The notes beneath the pieces were generated by a model, which saw nothing but the letters and a program-made list of their open reading frames with translations, did not search any database and was not told where the DNA came from. Shown in pieces: positions 8,933-17,688 of a stretch of DNA of 64,000 nt (position 1 is its first letter; every line of letters begins with the position of its first letter). Source of the stretch: JBBATK01 sp046297095 (GTDB lineage Bacteria > Bacteroidota > Ignavibacteria > Kapaibacteriales > NICIL-2); NCBI GenBank assembly GCA_046297095.1, contig JBKCNS010000063.1, positions 107,591-171,590 of the forward strand, written 5' to 3'. A program made the position numbers and the translations under genes.

Positions 8933-9684
8933 GCTGCTGTTTCCTCTGCTTTCACCCAATCGTATCCACGAGATTCCAACTCTAGTGCCAGCTCTTTGCC
9001 GCCGCTCATGACAATGCGTCCTTTGGCAAGCACATGCACCACATCGGGCACGATATACTCCAACAGACGCTGATAGTGTGTGATGACGATCGTTGCGTTG
9101 TTCGGACTGCGAAGTGCATTCACACCCTGCGATACAATTCTAAGTGCATCGATATCCAAGCCGCTGTCGGTTTCATCGAGAATAGAAAGCGAGGGCTCCA
9201 GCATAGCCATTTGGAAAATCTCGTTGCGCTTCTTTTCACCGCCGCTGAAGCCTTCGTTCAAAGCGCGCGTAAAGAAGGAAGGATCCATTTCTACCAATGC
9301 AGCTTTTTGCTTCATGAGTTGCATAAACTCCATTGCATCCAAAGGCGCAATGCCGCGATGTTTGCGCACTTCGTTCACTGCGGTCTTCAAGAAATTCGCC
9401 GTACTGACGCCGGGAATTTCTACCGGGTATTGAAAGGCCACAAACACACCTTCGCGAGCGCGATCTTCAGGAGCCATTTCAAGAAGCGACTGGCCGTTGA
9501 ACAGCACATCGCCGCCTGTAACCTCGTAGTCTGCCCTGCCCGCCAGCACCGATGCCAGCGTGCTTTTGCCGCTACCGTTGGGGCCCATGATTGCATGGAT
9601 CTCACCCGGCTTCACGGTTAGATTGATACCCTTGAGTATCTCGCGTTCTTCTATTCTGGCGTGGAGATTTCGTATTTCTAACAT
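8929..9684 (-). CDS. sufC: SufC, ABC-type ATPase of the Fe-S scaffold
   Basis: 251 residues. Walker A is GPNGSGKS at 34-41, the signature is FSGGEKKR and Walker B is LSILDETDSGLD, where the TDSGLD ending is specific to SufC. It powers the conformational changes of SufB-SufD during cluster assembly. The gene lies 56 bp downstream of sufB and overlaps sufD by 4 bp. Confidence 0.97.
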   Translation of the reverse strand: MLEIRNLHARIEEREILKGINLTVKPGEIHAIMGPNGSGKSTLASVLAGRADYEVTGGDVLFNGQSLLEMAPEDRAREGVFVAFQYPVEIPGVSTANFLKTAVNEVRKHRGIAPLDAMEFMQLMKQKAALVEMDPSFFTRALNEGFSGGEKKRNEIFQMAMLEPSLSILDETDSGLDIDALRIVSQGVNALRSPNNATIVITHYQRLLEYIVPDVVHVLAKGRIVMSGGKELALELESRGYDWVKAEETAA

Positions 9685-9740
9685 GATGCACTTTGAAGTA
9701 ATTCTGTAAATAATTTTTCTCGTCGTTTCTCTTGTCGTTT

Positions 9741-11186
9741 CTATCCCACACTACCTTCGAGCGAGATAGCCAAAAGCTTCTGGGCTTCCACGGCGAACTC
9801 CATGGGAAGGTGCTTCAGTACTTCTTTTGCGTAGCCATTGATAATCATTGCTACCGCGTCCTCGGTGTTGATACCACGCTGGTTGCAGTAGAAGAGTATG
9901 TCCTCACCAATCTTCGATGTGGTGGCTTCATGCTCTACCTGTGCCGTGGGATTGTAGATATCGATATACGGAAAGGTGTGCGCGCCGCAGGTATCGCCCA
10001 GCAACAGAGAGTCGCATTGCGAGAAATTTCTAGCGTTCGTGGCGCCCTTCTGTACACGTACTTGACCGCGATATGAGTTCTGACTGTGGCCGGCAGAAAT
10101 ACCTTTGCTCACAATTCGGCTGCGTGTGTTTTTTCCGATGTGAACCATCTTCGATCCGGTGTCGGCTTGCTGGCGGTTGTTCGTCACGGCAACCGAATAA
10201 AACTCACCCACCGAGTTATCACCCTTCAAAATCACGCTGGGATATTTCCAGGTAATGGAGGAGCCCGTTTCTACCTGCGTCCACGAAATCTTTGCGCGAT
10301 CGCCGGCACAAATGCCACGCTTGGTAACAAAGTTGTAGATGCCGCCCTTGCCGTCCTTATCGCCGGGATACCAATTCTGCACTGTGGAGTATTTCACTTC
10401 GGCATCGGCTTTGGCAATAATCTCTACCACCGCCGCGTGAAGTTGGTTTTCGTCGCGCATGGGAGCCGTGCAACCTTCCAGATAGCTTACGTATGCACCT
10501 TCCTCAGCCACAATCAATGTGCGTTCAAACTGCCCGGTATTCTTTGCGTTGATGCGGAAGTAGGTGCTGAGCTCCATAGGGCAGCGCACGCCGCGCGGAA
10601 TGTAACAGAAGGATCCATCGGAGAACACCGCTGCATTGAGCGCGCTGAAGAAATTATCCGTGTGAGGAACTACGCTACCCAGATACTCGCGCACCAAATC
10701 TCCGTGCTCACGAATTGCCTCGCTCATGCTGCAAAAAATCACGTTCATTTCCGCCAGCTTTTCGCGAAAGGTTGTTGCCACGGAAACACTGTCGAATACT
10801 GCATCAACAGCAATTCCACTCAAACGTTTTTGCTCGTCCAACGAAATCCCCAGCTTCTCGAAGGTAGCTCGAAGTTCCGGGTCGATCTCGTCCAGCGATT
10901 TCGGTGCGGGATTGTTTTTCGGCGCGGCGTAGTAACTGATGGCGTTGTAGTCCACGGGCTCGTAGCCCACGTTTGCCCACGATGGTTCTTTCATGGTGAG
11001 CCAGTGGCGATATGCCTTCAGGCGATACTCCAGCATCCATTCCGGCTCGTTCTTCTTGGAAGAAATCATGCGGACAACGTCCTCGCTCAAGCCAACCGGC
11101 GCTATTTCCTGCTCAACGTCCGTGACAAAACCGAATTCATATTCCTTGCCGGTGATCTCGTGTAGCAGCTCGTTTTCCTGTGCCAT
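9741..11186 (-). CDS. sufB: SufB, core Fe-S cluster scaffold
   Basis: 481 residues, the best conserved protein of the SUF system and the main scaffold for nascent clusters. Family stretches include YIPRGVRCPMELSTYFRIN, the LIVAEEGAYVSYLEGCTAP core and TQVETGSSITWKYPS. It is the first gene of the run sufBCDSUT-rrf2-sufA-sodB. The 5' leader should be short, because the TATTTTTG promoter box and an IscR-like dyad end only about 35 bp upstream of the ATG at 11186. Confidence 0.98.
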   Translation of the reverse strand: MAQENELLHEITGKEYEFGFVTDVEQEIAPVGLSEDVVRMISSKKNEPEWMLEYRLKAYRHWLTMKEPSWANVGYEPVDYNAISYYAAPKNNPAPKSLDEIDPELRATFEKLGISLDEQKRLSGIAVDAVFDSVSVATTFREKLAEMNVIFCSMSEAIREHGDLVREYLGSVVPHTDNFFSALNAAVFSDGSFCYIPRGVRCPMELSTYFRINAKNTGQFERTLIVAEEGAYVSYLEGCTAPMRDENQLHAAVVEIIAKADAEVKYSTVQNWYPGDKDGKGGIYNFVTKRGICAGDRAKISWTQVETGSSITWKYPSVILKGDNSVGEFYSVAVTNNRQQADTGSKMVHIGKNTRSRIVSKGISAGHSQNSYRGQVRVQKGATNARNFSQCDSLLLGDTCGAHTFPYIDIYNPTAQVEHEATTSKIGEDILFYCNQRGINTEDAVAMIINGYAKEVLKHLPMEFAVEAQKLLAISLEGSVG

Positions 11187-11220
11187 ATCTGGTTTTTTGG
11201 TACGTGTAGTATTGGGGAGT

Positions 11221-11228
11221 CAAAAATA
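11221..11228 (-). promoter_or_regulatory. Promoter -7 element (TATTTTTG) of the suf operon
   Basis: On the minus strand the bases read TATTTTTG, an exact match to the Bacteroidota -7 consensus TAnnTTTG. It lies 35 bp before the sufB ATG, giving a leader of roughly 25-30 nt. No TTTG is found at -33. The element overlaps the upstream dyad by five bases, so a bound repressor would occlude it. Confidence 0.6.
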
Positions 11229-11248
11229 CGACTTTTTTAGTCGGATTT
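11224..11248. promoter_or_regulatory. IscR-like operator dyad upstream of sufB
   Basis: A 25-bp inverted repeat: arms 11224-11233 (AAATACGACT) and 11239-11248 (AGTCGGATTT), complementary at 9 of 10 positions, around five T. The core GACT-N5-AGTC and the total length match the type-1 IscR site of E. coli (GACT, five bases, AGTC). It overlaps the promoter box at 11221-11228. The obvious ligand is the Rrf2 protein encoded at 4953-5399 in the same operon. Confidence 0.6.
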
Positions 11249-11311
11249 ACGAGCGATATGCGGATTTATTGTAAAAATCTGCGAAAAAAAGCTGATTTGG
11301 AGGAAAAGATA

Positions 11312-11346
11312 GAAAAAGGGGATGGAAGTTTAACTCCATCCCCTTT
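11312..11346 (-). terminator. Intrinsic terminator of the secreted SBBP protein gene
   Basis: On the minus strand, a perfect 12-bp stem (arms 11335-11346 and 11315-11326) with an 8-nt loop, followed by a U-tract (the stem's final U-run plus two more U, then CU). It insulates sufB, whose promoter begins about 65 bp further on. Confidence 0.88.
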
Positions 11347-11386
11347 CGTGAGATCTTGGTACAACCGGCCTACAGCCGGGCTGATA

Positions 11387-14300
11387 TTATCGACGAATCA
11401 CAACCGGAGCTGCTACTCTCTTGGAGCCGCAGGAGACAATTACCCTGTACGCGCCATCGGCAAGTCCGTTCGAGGGGAACTGAATGGTGTGAGTGGCCGT
11501 ACCGTTGCTGCCCAAACCTTGAGTGGAGTGCGCGCTATACACAACGCGGCCCAGTGTGTTAATCACGCTGAGTTCCACGGGCAGTGCATACTGTGTTTGC
11601 ACTTCAATCAATGCCATGTCGGAAACGGGGTTCGGCGACAGGCGAGAAATACGAAGCATTCCTTCGCTGTCTACCCATTCGTCCACCGATGTGCTGATAT
11701 CCAGCACGGCAGCTGCCGATGTATCGGAGCCGCAATCGCCGCTAACTATACAACGATACTGACCCTTGTCCTGATTCTGAGCAAAAAACTCATACACAGA
11801 TGCTGTGGCACCGGGGATGCTGTTGCCGTCGCGCTGCCAACGGTAGCTCAGATTCTTGCCATCAGCTACAACTTCGAAGCGAGCAGACTGACCGGCATTC
11901 ACTGTTACGTTAGCGGGTTCTTTTGTGATTGTTGCACCGCGAGAAACTTTCACCATAATTGCCGGTGATGTTTTGGGCGGAGCGCATGTACCGGTGACAA
12001 CACAATCGAAAGCTGCAGAATCGGCAGATGTGGCATTGGTAATAGTGTAGGACATAGAAGTGGCACCGGCAATTGCCTGACCGCCACGGCGCCATTGGTA
12101 ACTAAGATTGTCTCCCGTTGCCACAACCGAAACCGTGGTTGATTCACCTGCACAAATTGTTGTGTCGCCTGCTGTAGAGCTAACCCCGGGGGCTGCGAGT
12201 ACCGTAAACTCTCCGGGATTCATAACACTATACATTGTAAGCTGATTGATCAAACGAATGCGGTATTTAGATCCGCCGGGCAGAGTTACCGGCAGGGTCC
12301 AGTTCGAACTGGTACCGGTTACATCTTTCTTGATGAAATTCCATGTTAGACCGCCATCACCGGAGTATTCTATAGTGTACTTGTCGCTCACCTCGGGGTT
12401 GGAAGCAAACCAACTAATGGCAACGGGCTGGCCGGCACATTTCTTCTCGCCCGCAGGTGGTGTAGAAATAGCGACACTGGAGAAGGTAAACTTCGCCAGC
12501 CATCCTTCGGAAGGACCGGTTGCGGTTTTGCCGGCGGCGCTGTCGGTTACGGCCATTGTGGTGCCGGACACTATACCGCCTACATATGCTTGCTGACCAT
12601 CAATCACTTCCACGGTAAGCATGGAGTCCGTGCCTTTAGATCCAATGTACGTTGAGTACTTCGGGCTCATGTCTGCTGCAAGCTTTGTGAGGAATCCGTC
12701 GGTACCTGTCTGATAGTTTTTCTGGAAAGCATCGTCGGTAGAGGGGTAGTCGTTGGATGTGGTGCGACCGGCGATAAACAAGTTCGTTCCATCGTCTGTA
12801 GCCATGTCCAGAATACAATCATCGCCTGCGCCACCATGATATGCTGTCAGATTGAATGCCGTGCCTTTGGTATCAATACCTGCAAGCAGACATTCCTGTC
12901 CTGCCTTTTTTGTGGCTTGATAGCTCTTGATAAGATTCAAATTCGATGACGTTGTTCCGCCGCCGATGCGCACACCGCCTGCAGCGTCTACGAGAATTGT
13001 AGTGGCAAAGTCAACTCCGTTACCACCGAAGTAGGTGCTGTAATCAAGCTTGGTACCGCCATTGTTGAAACGAGCAAAGAACGCATCGCTGGCACCACCA
13101 ATAGTTCTTTGGGGAGCAAGAATACGCGTGGTAGGGTTTGGCCAACCGGTAGTCTCCGTTGGGAACAGGGGCAAATTTCCGGACACGGTTTCGCCGGTGA
13201 TAAATGCAACGTTATCGAGGGAATTCGTCATGCCTATTGCAGTACAGCGATCATTACCGTTGCCGCCGTAATAGGTTGCGTACTCAAGCGTGCCGCCCGT
13301 AGTACCAATTCGCGCCACAAAACCATCTGTGCCACCGAGACTGGTCTTGTATAACACACTCGAAGTGGTGGGCATGTTGTTGGAGTTTGTCACTCCGCAG
13401 ATAAGCACTTGATTGGATGCGCTGATTCCAAGTGAATATGCACGATCGTCGCCGGCTGCACCACCAAAGTATGTAGAGTATTTGAGGTCTGTGCCGGCAC
13501 TATTCATGCGGAATACAAAAGCGTCCACGCCTCCTTGTTGTGTCTGCTTGTACGATCCGGATTTTGTAGGAAAGTTCGCCGATGACGTTTCACCCGTTAC
13601 GAAAATATCGTTGGTTCCGTCGTTACGCGCTAATGCAACATCCCAAGGTTTGTCGGTAGATGCACCGCCCACGTACGCAGCAAAGACCATTTTAGAAAGC
13701 TTGCTATCGAACTTTGCTACGAATGCATCTTCAGCACCCGATGCCGGAGAAACATACGCACCGGTGGTCTTCGGAAAGTTTGATGAGTTCGTGAAACCTA
13801 CCACAATGAGTTCGCCGTTGGCGGGGTTACGCACAGAAGAAGTTACCTCGTCCATGTCATCGCCGCCTATGAACGTTGCATAGACGATGGGATCGATGAT
13901 AAGAGCTCGGGAGCGATCATAACTTGCAACCGCGAAACGAACATTGTTTCCGTTCACTACGAAAGAGCAAGGAACCTGGCGCTTCACTCCCTGTACTTCC
14001 TGATACGCAAACAAGGCGCCATTACGAACATCACCGCAGGTGGTTTTAATAACCAATTCACCCGAAGCGTTGGTTGATACTGATTGCGCGCCGTCGATAC
14101 TGAGTGAGATAACATCCGGAGATGCAAACGGAGCAACCACAAAATTGTATTGAGGTGCATGGTCTACCGTGGTCACCAAGGCGTCAACACCCGGATACAC
14201 ATTCTTCATCGTCACAGCTGTGAAGTGCGGAACTTGTTTTACCCATGCTTGATCGTTCGCGCCTTTCAAGTACGAGTAGCTGCCTTCTAATTGACCTTGA

Positions 14301-14659
14301 GGTTCGAAGGCCTGAGCTGAAGCACCGTTGAAGTGCACAGCAAACGCATGATGAGGGATCATCATTTCCGGAACCAACTCGTTTGTCAAGCTGCGAAACT
14401 TGGACGGCGAAGAAACCATTTTTCCTGTTGCGTATGCCTCGCCACGAACATCGAACACAAGGCCCGTGCGCGTGATCCACGTTGACAGGTTTCCATTCTT
14501 GGTCACGTAGGAGAAATCATTTCCCCATTGACCGTTGTTTTGAATAAAGCCACTGCTCTTGAGTAATTCCGGCGCGCCCGCGCGAGCTTGCATTGATGCA
14601 AACACGCCTACAAAGAGCATCGGAAGTAAAGAGCACAAAAAGCGATTTTGATGCTTCAT
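11387..14659 (-). CDS. Secreted SBBP-repeat / Ig-like protein with T9SS C-terminal sorting domain
   Basis: 1090 residues. A signal peptide (about 1-27, ending MQARA) leads to an N-terminal beta-rich domain with the FIQNNGQW motif that often precedes SBBP propellers. Next come repeated beta-propeller units of the SBBP type, each with a YSTYFGG/ATYYGG strand and a GxxF/DAFxxxF strand (about residues 260-730). After a linker follow a fibronectin-like segment and two Ig-like domains, each with a cysteine pair (about 830-1000). The last 80 residues (from LSPNPVSD) form a type A T9SS sorting domain. The protein is expected to be exported by Sec, passed through the T9SS (SprA is encoded at 53919-60752) and attached to the cell surface or released. 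Ligand unknown. It is monocistronic with its own terminator. Confidence 0.9.
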   Translation of the reverse strand: MKHQNRFLCSLLPMLFVGVFASMQARAGAPELLKSSGFIQNNGQWGNDFSYVTKNGNLSTWITRTGLVFDVRGEAYATGKMVSSPSKFRSLTNELVPEMMIPHHAFAVHFNGASAQAFEPQGQLEGSYSYLKGANDQAWVKQVPHFTAVTMKNVYPGVDALVTTVDHAPQYNFVVAPFASPDVISLSIDGAQSVSTNASGELVIKTTCGDVRNGALFAYQEVQGVKRQVPCSFVVNGNNVRFAVASYDRSRALIIDPIVYATFIGGDDMDEVTSSVRNPANGELIVVGFTNSSNFPKTTGAYVSPASGAEDAFVAKFDSKLSKMVFAAYVGGASTDKPWDVALARNDGTNDIFVTGETSSANFPTKSGSYKQTQQGGVDAFVFRMNSAGTDLKYSTYFGGAAGDDRAYSLGISASNQVLICGVTNSNNMPTTSSVLYKTSLGGTDGFVARIGTTGGTLEYATYYGGNGNDRCTAIGMTNSLDNVAFITGETVSGNLPLFPTETTGWPNPTTRILAPQRTIGGASDAFFARFNNGGTKLDYSTYFGGNGVDFATTILVDAAGGVRIGGGTTSSNLNLIKSYQATKKAGQECLLAGIDTKGTAFNLTAYHGGAGDDCILDMATDDGTNLFIAGRTTSNDYPSTDDAFQKNYQTGTDGFLTKLAADMSPKYSTYIGSKGTDSMLTVEVIDGQQAYVGGIVSGTTMAVTDSAAGKTATGPSEGWLAKFTFSSVAISTPPAGEKKCAGQPVAISWFASNPEVSDKYTIEYSGDGGLTWNFIKKDVTGTSSNWTLPVTLPGGSKYRIRLINQLTMYSVMNPGEFTVLAAPGVSSTAGDTTICAGESTTVSVVATGDNLSYQWRRGGQAIAGATSMSYTITNATSADSAAFDCVVTGTCAPPKTSPAIMVKVSRGATITKEPANVTVNAGQSARFEVVADGKNLSYRWQRDGNSIPGATASVYEFFAQNQDKGQYRCIVSGDCGSDTSAAAVLDISTSVDEWVDSEGMLRISRLSPNPVSDMALIEVQTQYALPVELSVINTLGRVVYSAHSTQGLGSNGTATHTIQFPSNGLADGAYRVIVSCGSKRVAAPVVIRR

Positions 14660-15088
14660 AAGAACTAAAAATTTGAATAATAGAAAATTGATTTTACGAT
14701 ATGGAAACGGGCATCATGGGCCGGTTTATCTCTACGTTTTTACAATTGTTTAGATGTTCATCCCCTTCGAACTAGCCTGAATGACGTCTGAAACGACGTT
14801 TAAGTGCTTACCTTCTTCACACGAAACACCGTACGAAGACCACTTATTTGATAACGATCTCAAGCACAAACACAGTACTTGGTCTGTGGCAAAAAGCTGT
14901 ACTTATTTGATTGGATGAAACTATGCATCTCTGAGCAGTCAGCCACTTAATTTTTGTTCACTCAAAAGAGTACAAATCGTCATTTTTTGAACAAAAAAGG
15001 CGAATCAAGCTATTCACTTCTACAGCGTGCGCATACCGTCCGAAACCATGAGGCAGGATATGGGGAGGGCGGCTCTCATTTGTAAGCG
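14660..15088. other. 429-bp intergenic region, no gene seen
   Basis: Lies between two minus-strand genes and should hold the promoter of the SBBP protein gene, but no TAnnTTTG match is found on the minus strand. It contains a 10-bp-arm dyad (14951-14997) and a smaller inverted repeat, ACGTC-N6-GACGT, at 14784-14799. No convincing open frame, tRNA or terminator. Confidence 0.6.
14951..14997. repeat. AT-rich inverted repeat, 10-bp arms
   Basis: TTTTTGTTCA (14951-14960) and TGAACAAAAA (14988-14997) are perfectly complementary, 27 bp apart, with a small ACTC-AAAA-GAGT hairpin between them. It lies downstream of the TPR gene stop on the minus strand. It could be a weak terminator for that gene or an operator. 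Confidence 0.4.
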
Positions 15089-16528
15089 TCAACGGCCCGT
15101 ACCGGCTGCTTCGGTGATGGACCTGAGTGTTTGATGGGGTAACACGGACCGAAGGTATGCGAGTATGTGTTCTCTCTTTGATGGATCGAGAGCGTTGGCC
15201 TTGATAAGGCACACAGATGCTTCGGTAAAATCTCCAAGCATCGCATGAGTGCGCGCCAATGCCACGTACGCGTCAATCCATTGAGGAGCATGACGCAGTG
15301 CATACCGAAACGCGTCCAGGGCATCGAAGGTGCGGGCAGAGTCAAGCAGGGCCATTCCGAAATCGTACCAGCACTCAGCATCGTTATCCCGAAGTTCCAG
15401 CGAGGTCTTGAAGCAGAGGAGTGCTTCGCTTCTGCGACCGCACTGTACTAAGGCATCGGCCTTGGCATACCAGATATCTGCCCTATCGGATTTCAGCGCA
15501 AGCGCTGCATTGTAGTCTTCCAGTGCTTTTGAATACTTGGACAATGCATCGTAACACGTGCCGCGACCGAAGTACGACTCGAAATGCTGAGGATCGATAA
15601 GCAGAGCTTTAGAAAATGCTTCTATGGCATCAGCGTACTTAGCACTCTCCTCCAACGCACTTGCCATATTGTGCCACGTAGGAACATCGGCGATATCGTA
15701 GCGCAAGGCCTCGCGATAACTCTCCACAGCGTCAGACATTTTACCCAGCTGCACCAGAGTATTCCCGCGATTATACCAAGCTGAGGCAAAATCGGATTTG
15801 ATTGCTATGGTCATGTCGTAACTCTGCAGCGCATCCGTGTGCCTTCCCTGGCGCCCAAGTACTACAGACCTATTGAACCAGGCATTGAAGTCGTATGGAT
15901 CCCGGTCGATGCAGCGATCGTATGCACGAATTGCGGCCGCATATTCATGGGTTGCATCGTAGCAATATCCAAGTTCGAACAGTGCCTCTTTACCAAGTCT
16001 CTCCGAGTCTGCCACATATTCAAACAAGGTAATTGCGTCGCGATACCATCCGCGATGCTCGCACATTACCGCTTTGTTATATAACGCTTCTTCGTTTCCG
16101 GGATCTACGGTCAGAGCTTGTTCAAAGGCTTGCAACGCCTCTTCAACGTGACCTGCCTGGTCTAGGCACACTGCGTAGTTCACCAGCACATCGGCGTCGA
16201 GGGGTTGCAAAGAAAGCGCTTTGCGATAGCACTCAAGAGCGTCGCTTGTGCGATGCAATCCGGCGAGTGCGATTCCTTTTTTGTGCCAGGCTTCATGGCT
16301 GTATGGCAGGCTGTCGGTGAGCATTGATGCGAACGCCAGAGCATCGTCATACCGCTGATTGTCTAAACAGTAACGTACAAGAGTTTCAAGAGACTCGGTT
16401 CCAAGTGCGTCACGCACCTGATCCGTTTGTCCTCGGCGCAAGGCATCACGGTACTTTCGTACCGATTCGTCCATGTTTCCCAAGTTCCCTCTCAGGCCCT
16501 CGCCCCCATCCTCGTTGTCCTCAAACAT
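15089..16528 (-). CDS. Tetratricopeptide-repeat protein
   Basis: 479 residues made almost entirely of TPR units of 34 residues; about twelve can be counted, with the usual pattern of W/Y at position 4, G/A at 8, Y/F at 11 and A at 20. No signal peptide or membrane helix is seen; the first 20 residues are acidic and Gly-rich, so the protein is probably cytoplasmic. TPR solenoids are protein-binding scaffolds and the partner cannot be read. It has no co-directional neighbour within 400 bp. Confidence 0.88.
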   Translation of the reverse strand: MFEDNEDGGEGLRGNLGNMDESVRKYRDALRRGQTDQVRDALGTESLETLVRYCLDNQRYDDALAFASMLTDSLPYSHEAWHKKGIALAGLHRTSDALECYRKALSLQPLDADVLVNYAVCLDQAGHVEEALQAFEQALTVDPGNEEALYNKAVMCEHRGWYRDAITLFEYVADSERLGKEALFELGYCYDATHEYAAAIRAYDRCIDRDPYDFNAWFNRSVVLGRQGRHTDALQSYDMTIAIKSDFASAWYNRGNTLVQLGKMSDAVESYREALRYDIADVPTWHNMASALEESAKYADAIEAFSKALLIDPQHFESYFGRGTCYDALSKYSKALEDYNAALALKSDRADIWYAKADALVQCGRRSEALLCFKTSLELRDNDAECWYDFGMALLDSARTFDALDAFRYALRHAPQWIDAYVALARTHAMLGDFTEASVCLIKANALDPSKREHILAYLRSVLPHQTLRSITEAAGTGR

Positions 16529-16759
16529 AGTCCTGTTTGCAATGGTTGTTAGTTACTCCATTAAGTCCCGGGCACGTCGTATCACTCCAACGTCCGATAT
16601 CAATGCATATCTGAATATACATCTCCACTCTGCACGTGCACATACGTAGTCATACTGACCCAAAAAAATGTTTTCCACAACACGCGACGTGCAGTAACAT
16701 GCTAGATTCACGTCCCACTCTAATGCACAGGATTGCACAACACTTGACTTGAAAAGACA

Positions 16760-16797
16760 AAAAAAAAAGCCCCTGCACAAATCTGTGTAGGGGCTTT
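16760..16797 (-). terminator. Intrinsic terminator of tRNA-Thr
   Basis: On the minus strand, a 14-bp stem (arms 16784-16797 and 16766-16779, one G-U pair) with a 4-nt loop, followed by a run of U. It starts 8 bp past the 3' end of the tRNA gene. Confidence 0.92.
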
Positions 16798-16804
16798 CAT
16801 ATTG

Positions 16805-16877
16805 AGCCACTTGTCGGACTCGAACCAACGACCTGCTGATTACAAATCAGCTGCTCTACCAGCTGAGCTAAAGTGGC
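16805..16877 (-). tRNA. tRNA-Thr (anticodon UGU)
   Basis: 73 nt. The acceptor stem GCCACUU pairs with AAGUGGC, followed by discriminator U. The D-arm is GCUC...GAGC, the anticodon stem CUGAU/AUCAG holds loop UUUGUAA, giving anticodon UGU, and the T-arm has GGUUCGAGUCC. The CCA end is not encoded. A good promoter and terminator flank it, so it is probably a single-gene unit. Confidence 0.95.
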
Positions 16878-16932
16878 GTTCACGATGGTTTGGTTGAGAC
16901 GAGAGTCTGCGAACCGCTGCCACAGCGAGCCG

Positions 16933-16964
16933 CAAAAATACACGTCGGTACCATTGCGCGCAAA
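16933..16964 (-). promoter_or_regulatory. Bacteroidota-type promoter of tRNA-Thr
   Basis: On the minus strand, TTTG (16964-16961), 20 bp, then TATTTTTG (16940-16933). Both elements of the TTTG-N19/20-TAnnTTTG consensus are exact, the best promoter in the window. The -7 box lies about 55 bp before the tRNA 5' end. Confidence 0.75.
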
Positions 16965-17002
16965 CGTTCGGAAAAAATACTGCCAAGAGCTCAAGAATTC
17001 CG

Positions 17003-17605
17003 CTACGATGCTCCGGAATCAAAAAGCTCCGGGAACAAAAACTCTTCGATCATCTCGCACCATATATGCCCCGTCATAATGTGGCACTCCTGAATGTGAG
17101 CAGTAACGGCCGACGGTATTACCACCGAGGCAGTACATTGATCTTTTAACACTCCTCCGCTTCCGCCCAACAATCCTACCACCGGCATGTCTATACTCAG
17201 CGCCTTTTCCACCGCGCGAACCACGTTCTTGGACGTGCCGCTGGTGCTGATGGCTACCAGCACATCGCCCGGCTGCCCAAAGGCCTCTACCGCACGGGCA
17301 AAGACGTTTTCGTACCCGTAGTCGTTTCCGCCGGCCGTCATTAGCGATGGATCTACAGCCAGCGACATAGCCGGGAGCGCTCTTCGCTCCACGCCGCCAC
17401 GAAATCGAATCACAAGTTCTGCCGCTATGTGCTGAGCATCGGCAGCCGAACCGCCGTTGCCGCACAAAAGGATTTTGTTACCGGCCTTCAAAGCGGAACA
17501 TAGAATGTTTCCGGTGGTTTCTATCTGCGGTACGCAGTGCTGAAGTACCTGCTGCTTTACCTGCAATGAGCGCTCGATAACAGCAGCAATTCGATTTTGA
17601 GAGAA
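17003..17605 (-). CDS. gmhA: Phosphoheptose isomerase (sedoheptulose-7-phosphate isomerase, SIS domain)
   Basis: 200 residues. Converts D-sedoheptulose 7-phosphate to D-glycero-D-manno-heptose 7-phosphate, the first step towards ADP-heptose for lipopolysaccharide core. The SIS domain shows NGGSAADAQH at 51-60, with H60 and E64 as likely metal ligands, AISTSGTSKNV as the phosphate loop, and QECHIMTGHIWCEMIE near the end. The ATG at 17605 is chosen over upstream starts (to 17671) because it gives the family length and a TAAGTTTG promoter box lies 29 bp upstream. The gene is divergent from rimM. The triple GT9-like protein at 27616 could be a user of heptose, but no direct link exists. Confidence 0.93.
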   Translation of the reverse strand, partial: FSQNRIAAVIERSLQVKQQVLQHCVPQIETTGNILCSALKAGNKILLCGNGGSAADAQHIAAELVIRFRGGVERRALPAMSLAVDPSLMTAGGNDYGYENVFARAVEAFGQPGDVLVAISTSGTSKNVVRAVEKALSIDMPVVGLLGGSGGVLKDQCTASVVIPSAVTAHIQECHIMTGHIWCEMIEEFLFPELFDSGAS

Positions 17606-17634
17606 CATAGGCGTAAGCACGTTAGTAATTGCGG

Positions 17635-17642
17635 CAAACTTA
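17635..17642 (-). promoter_or_regulatory. Promoter -7 element (TAAGTTTG) of gmhA
   Basis: Exact TAnnTTTG match on the minus strand, 29 bp before the gmhA ATG; no TTTG at -33. It faces away from the rimM box 16 bp further on. Confidence 0.5.
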
Positions 17643-17658
17643 GAAAATCCCTGCCCTC

Positions 17659-17666
17659 TATCTTTG
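17659..17666 (+). promoter_or_regulatory. Promoter -7 element (TATCTTTG) of rimM
   Basis: Exact TAnnTTTG match 22 bp before the rimM ATG, predicting a leader of about 15 nt. The -33 region has no TTTG. Confidence 0.5.
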
Positions 17667-17688
17667 TACAACTTTCCTTTAGGACCTC

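Noticed and set aside
10086..11165. Long plus-strand open frame of 359 residues opposite sufB
   Set aside because: It is a shadow of the highly conserved sufB coding strand; its Cys/His-rich translation has no domain pattern and no start signals.
16553..16828. Minus-strand frame of 91 residues near tRNA-Thr
   Set aside because: It runs through the terminator hairpin and part of the tRNA gene, so it is not coding.
16797..16994. Minus-strand frame of 65 residues with AQLVEQLICNQQVVGSSPT
   Set aside because: This is the well-known spurious translation of a tRNA gene (tRNA-Thr at 16805-16877).
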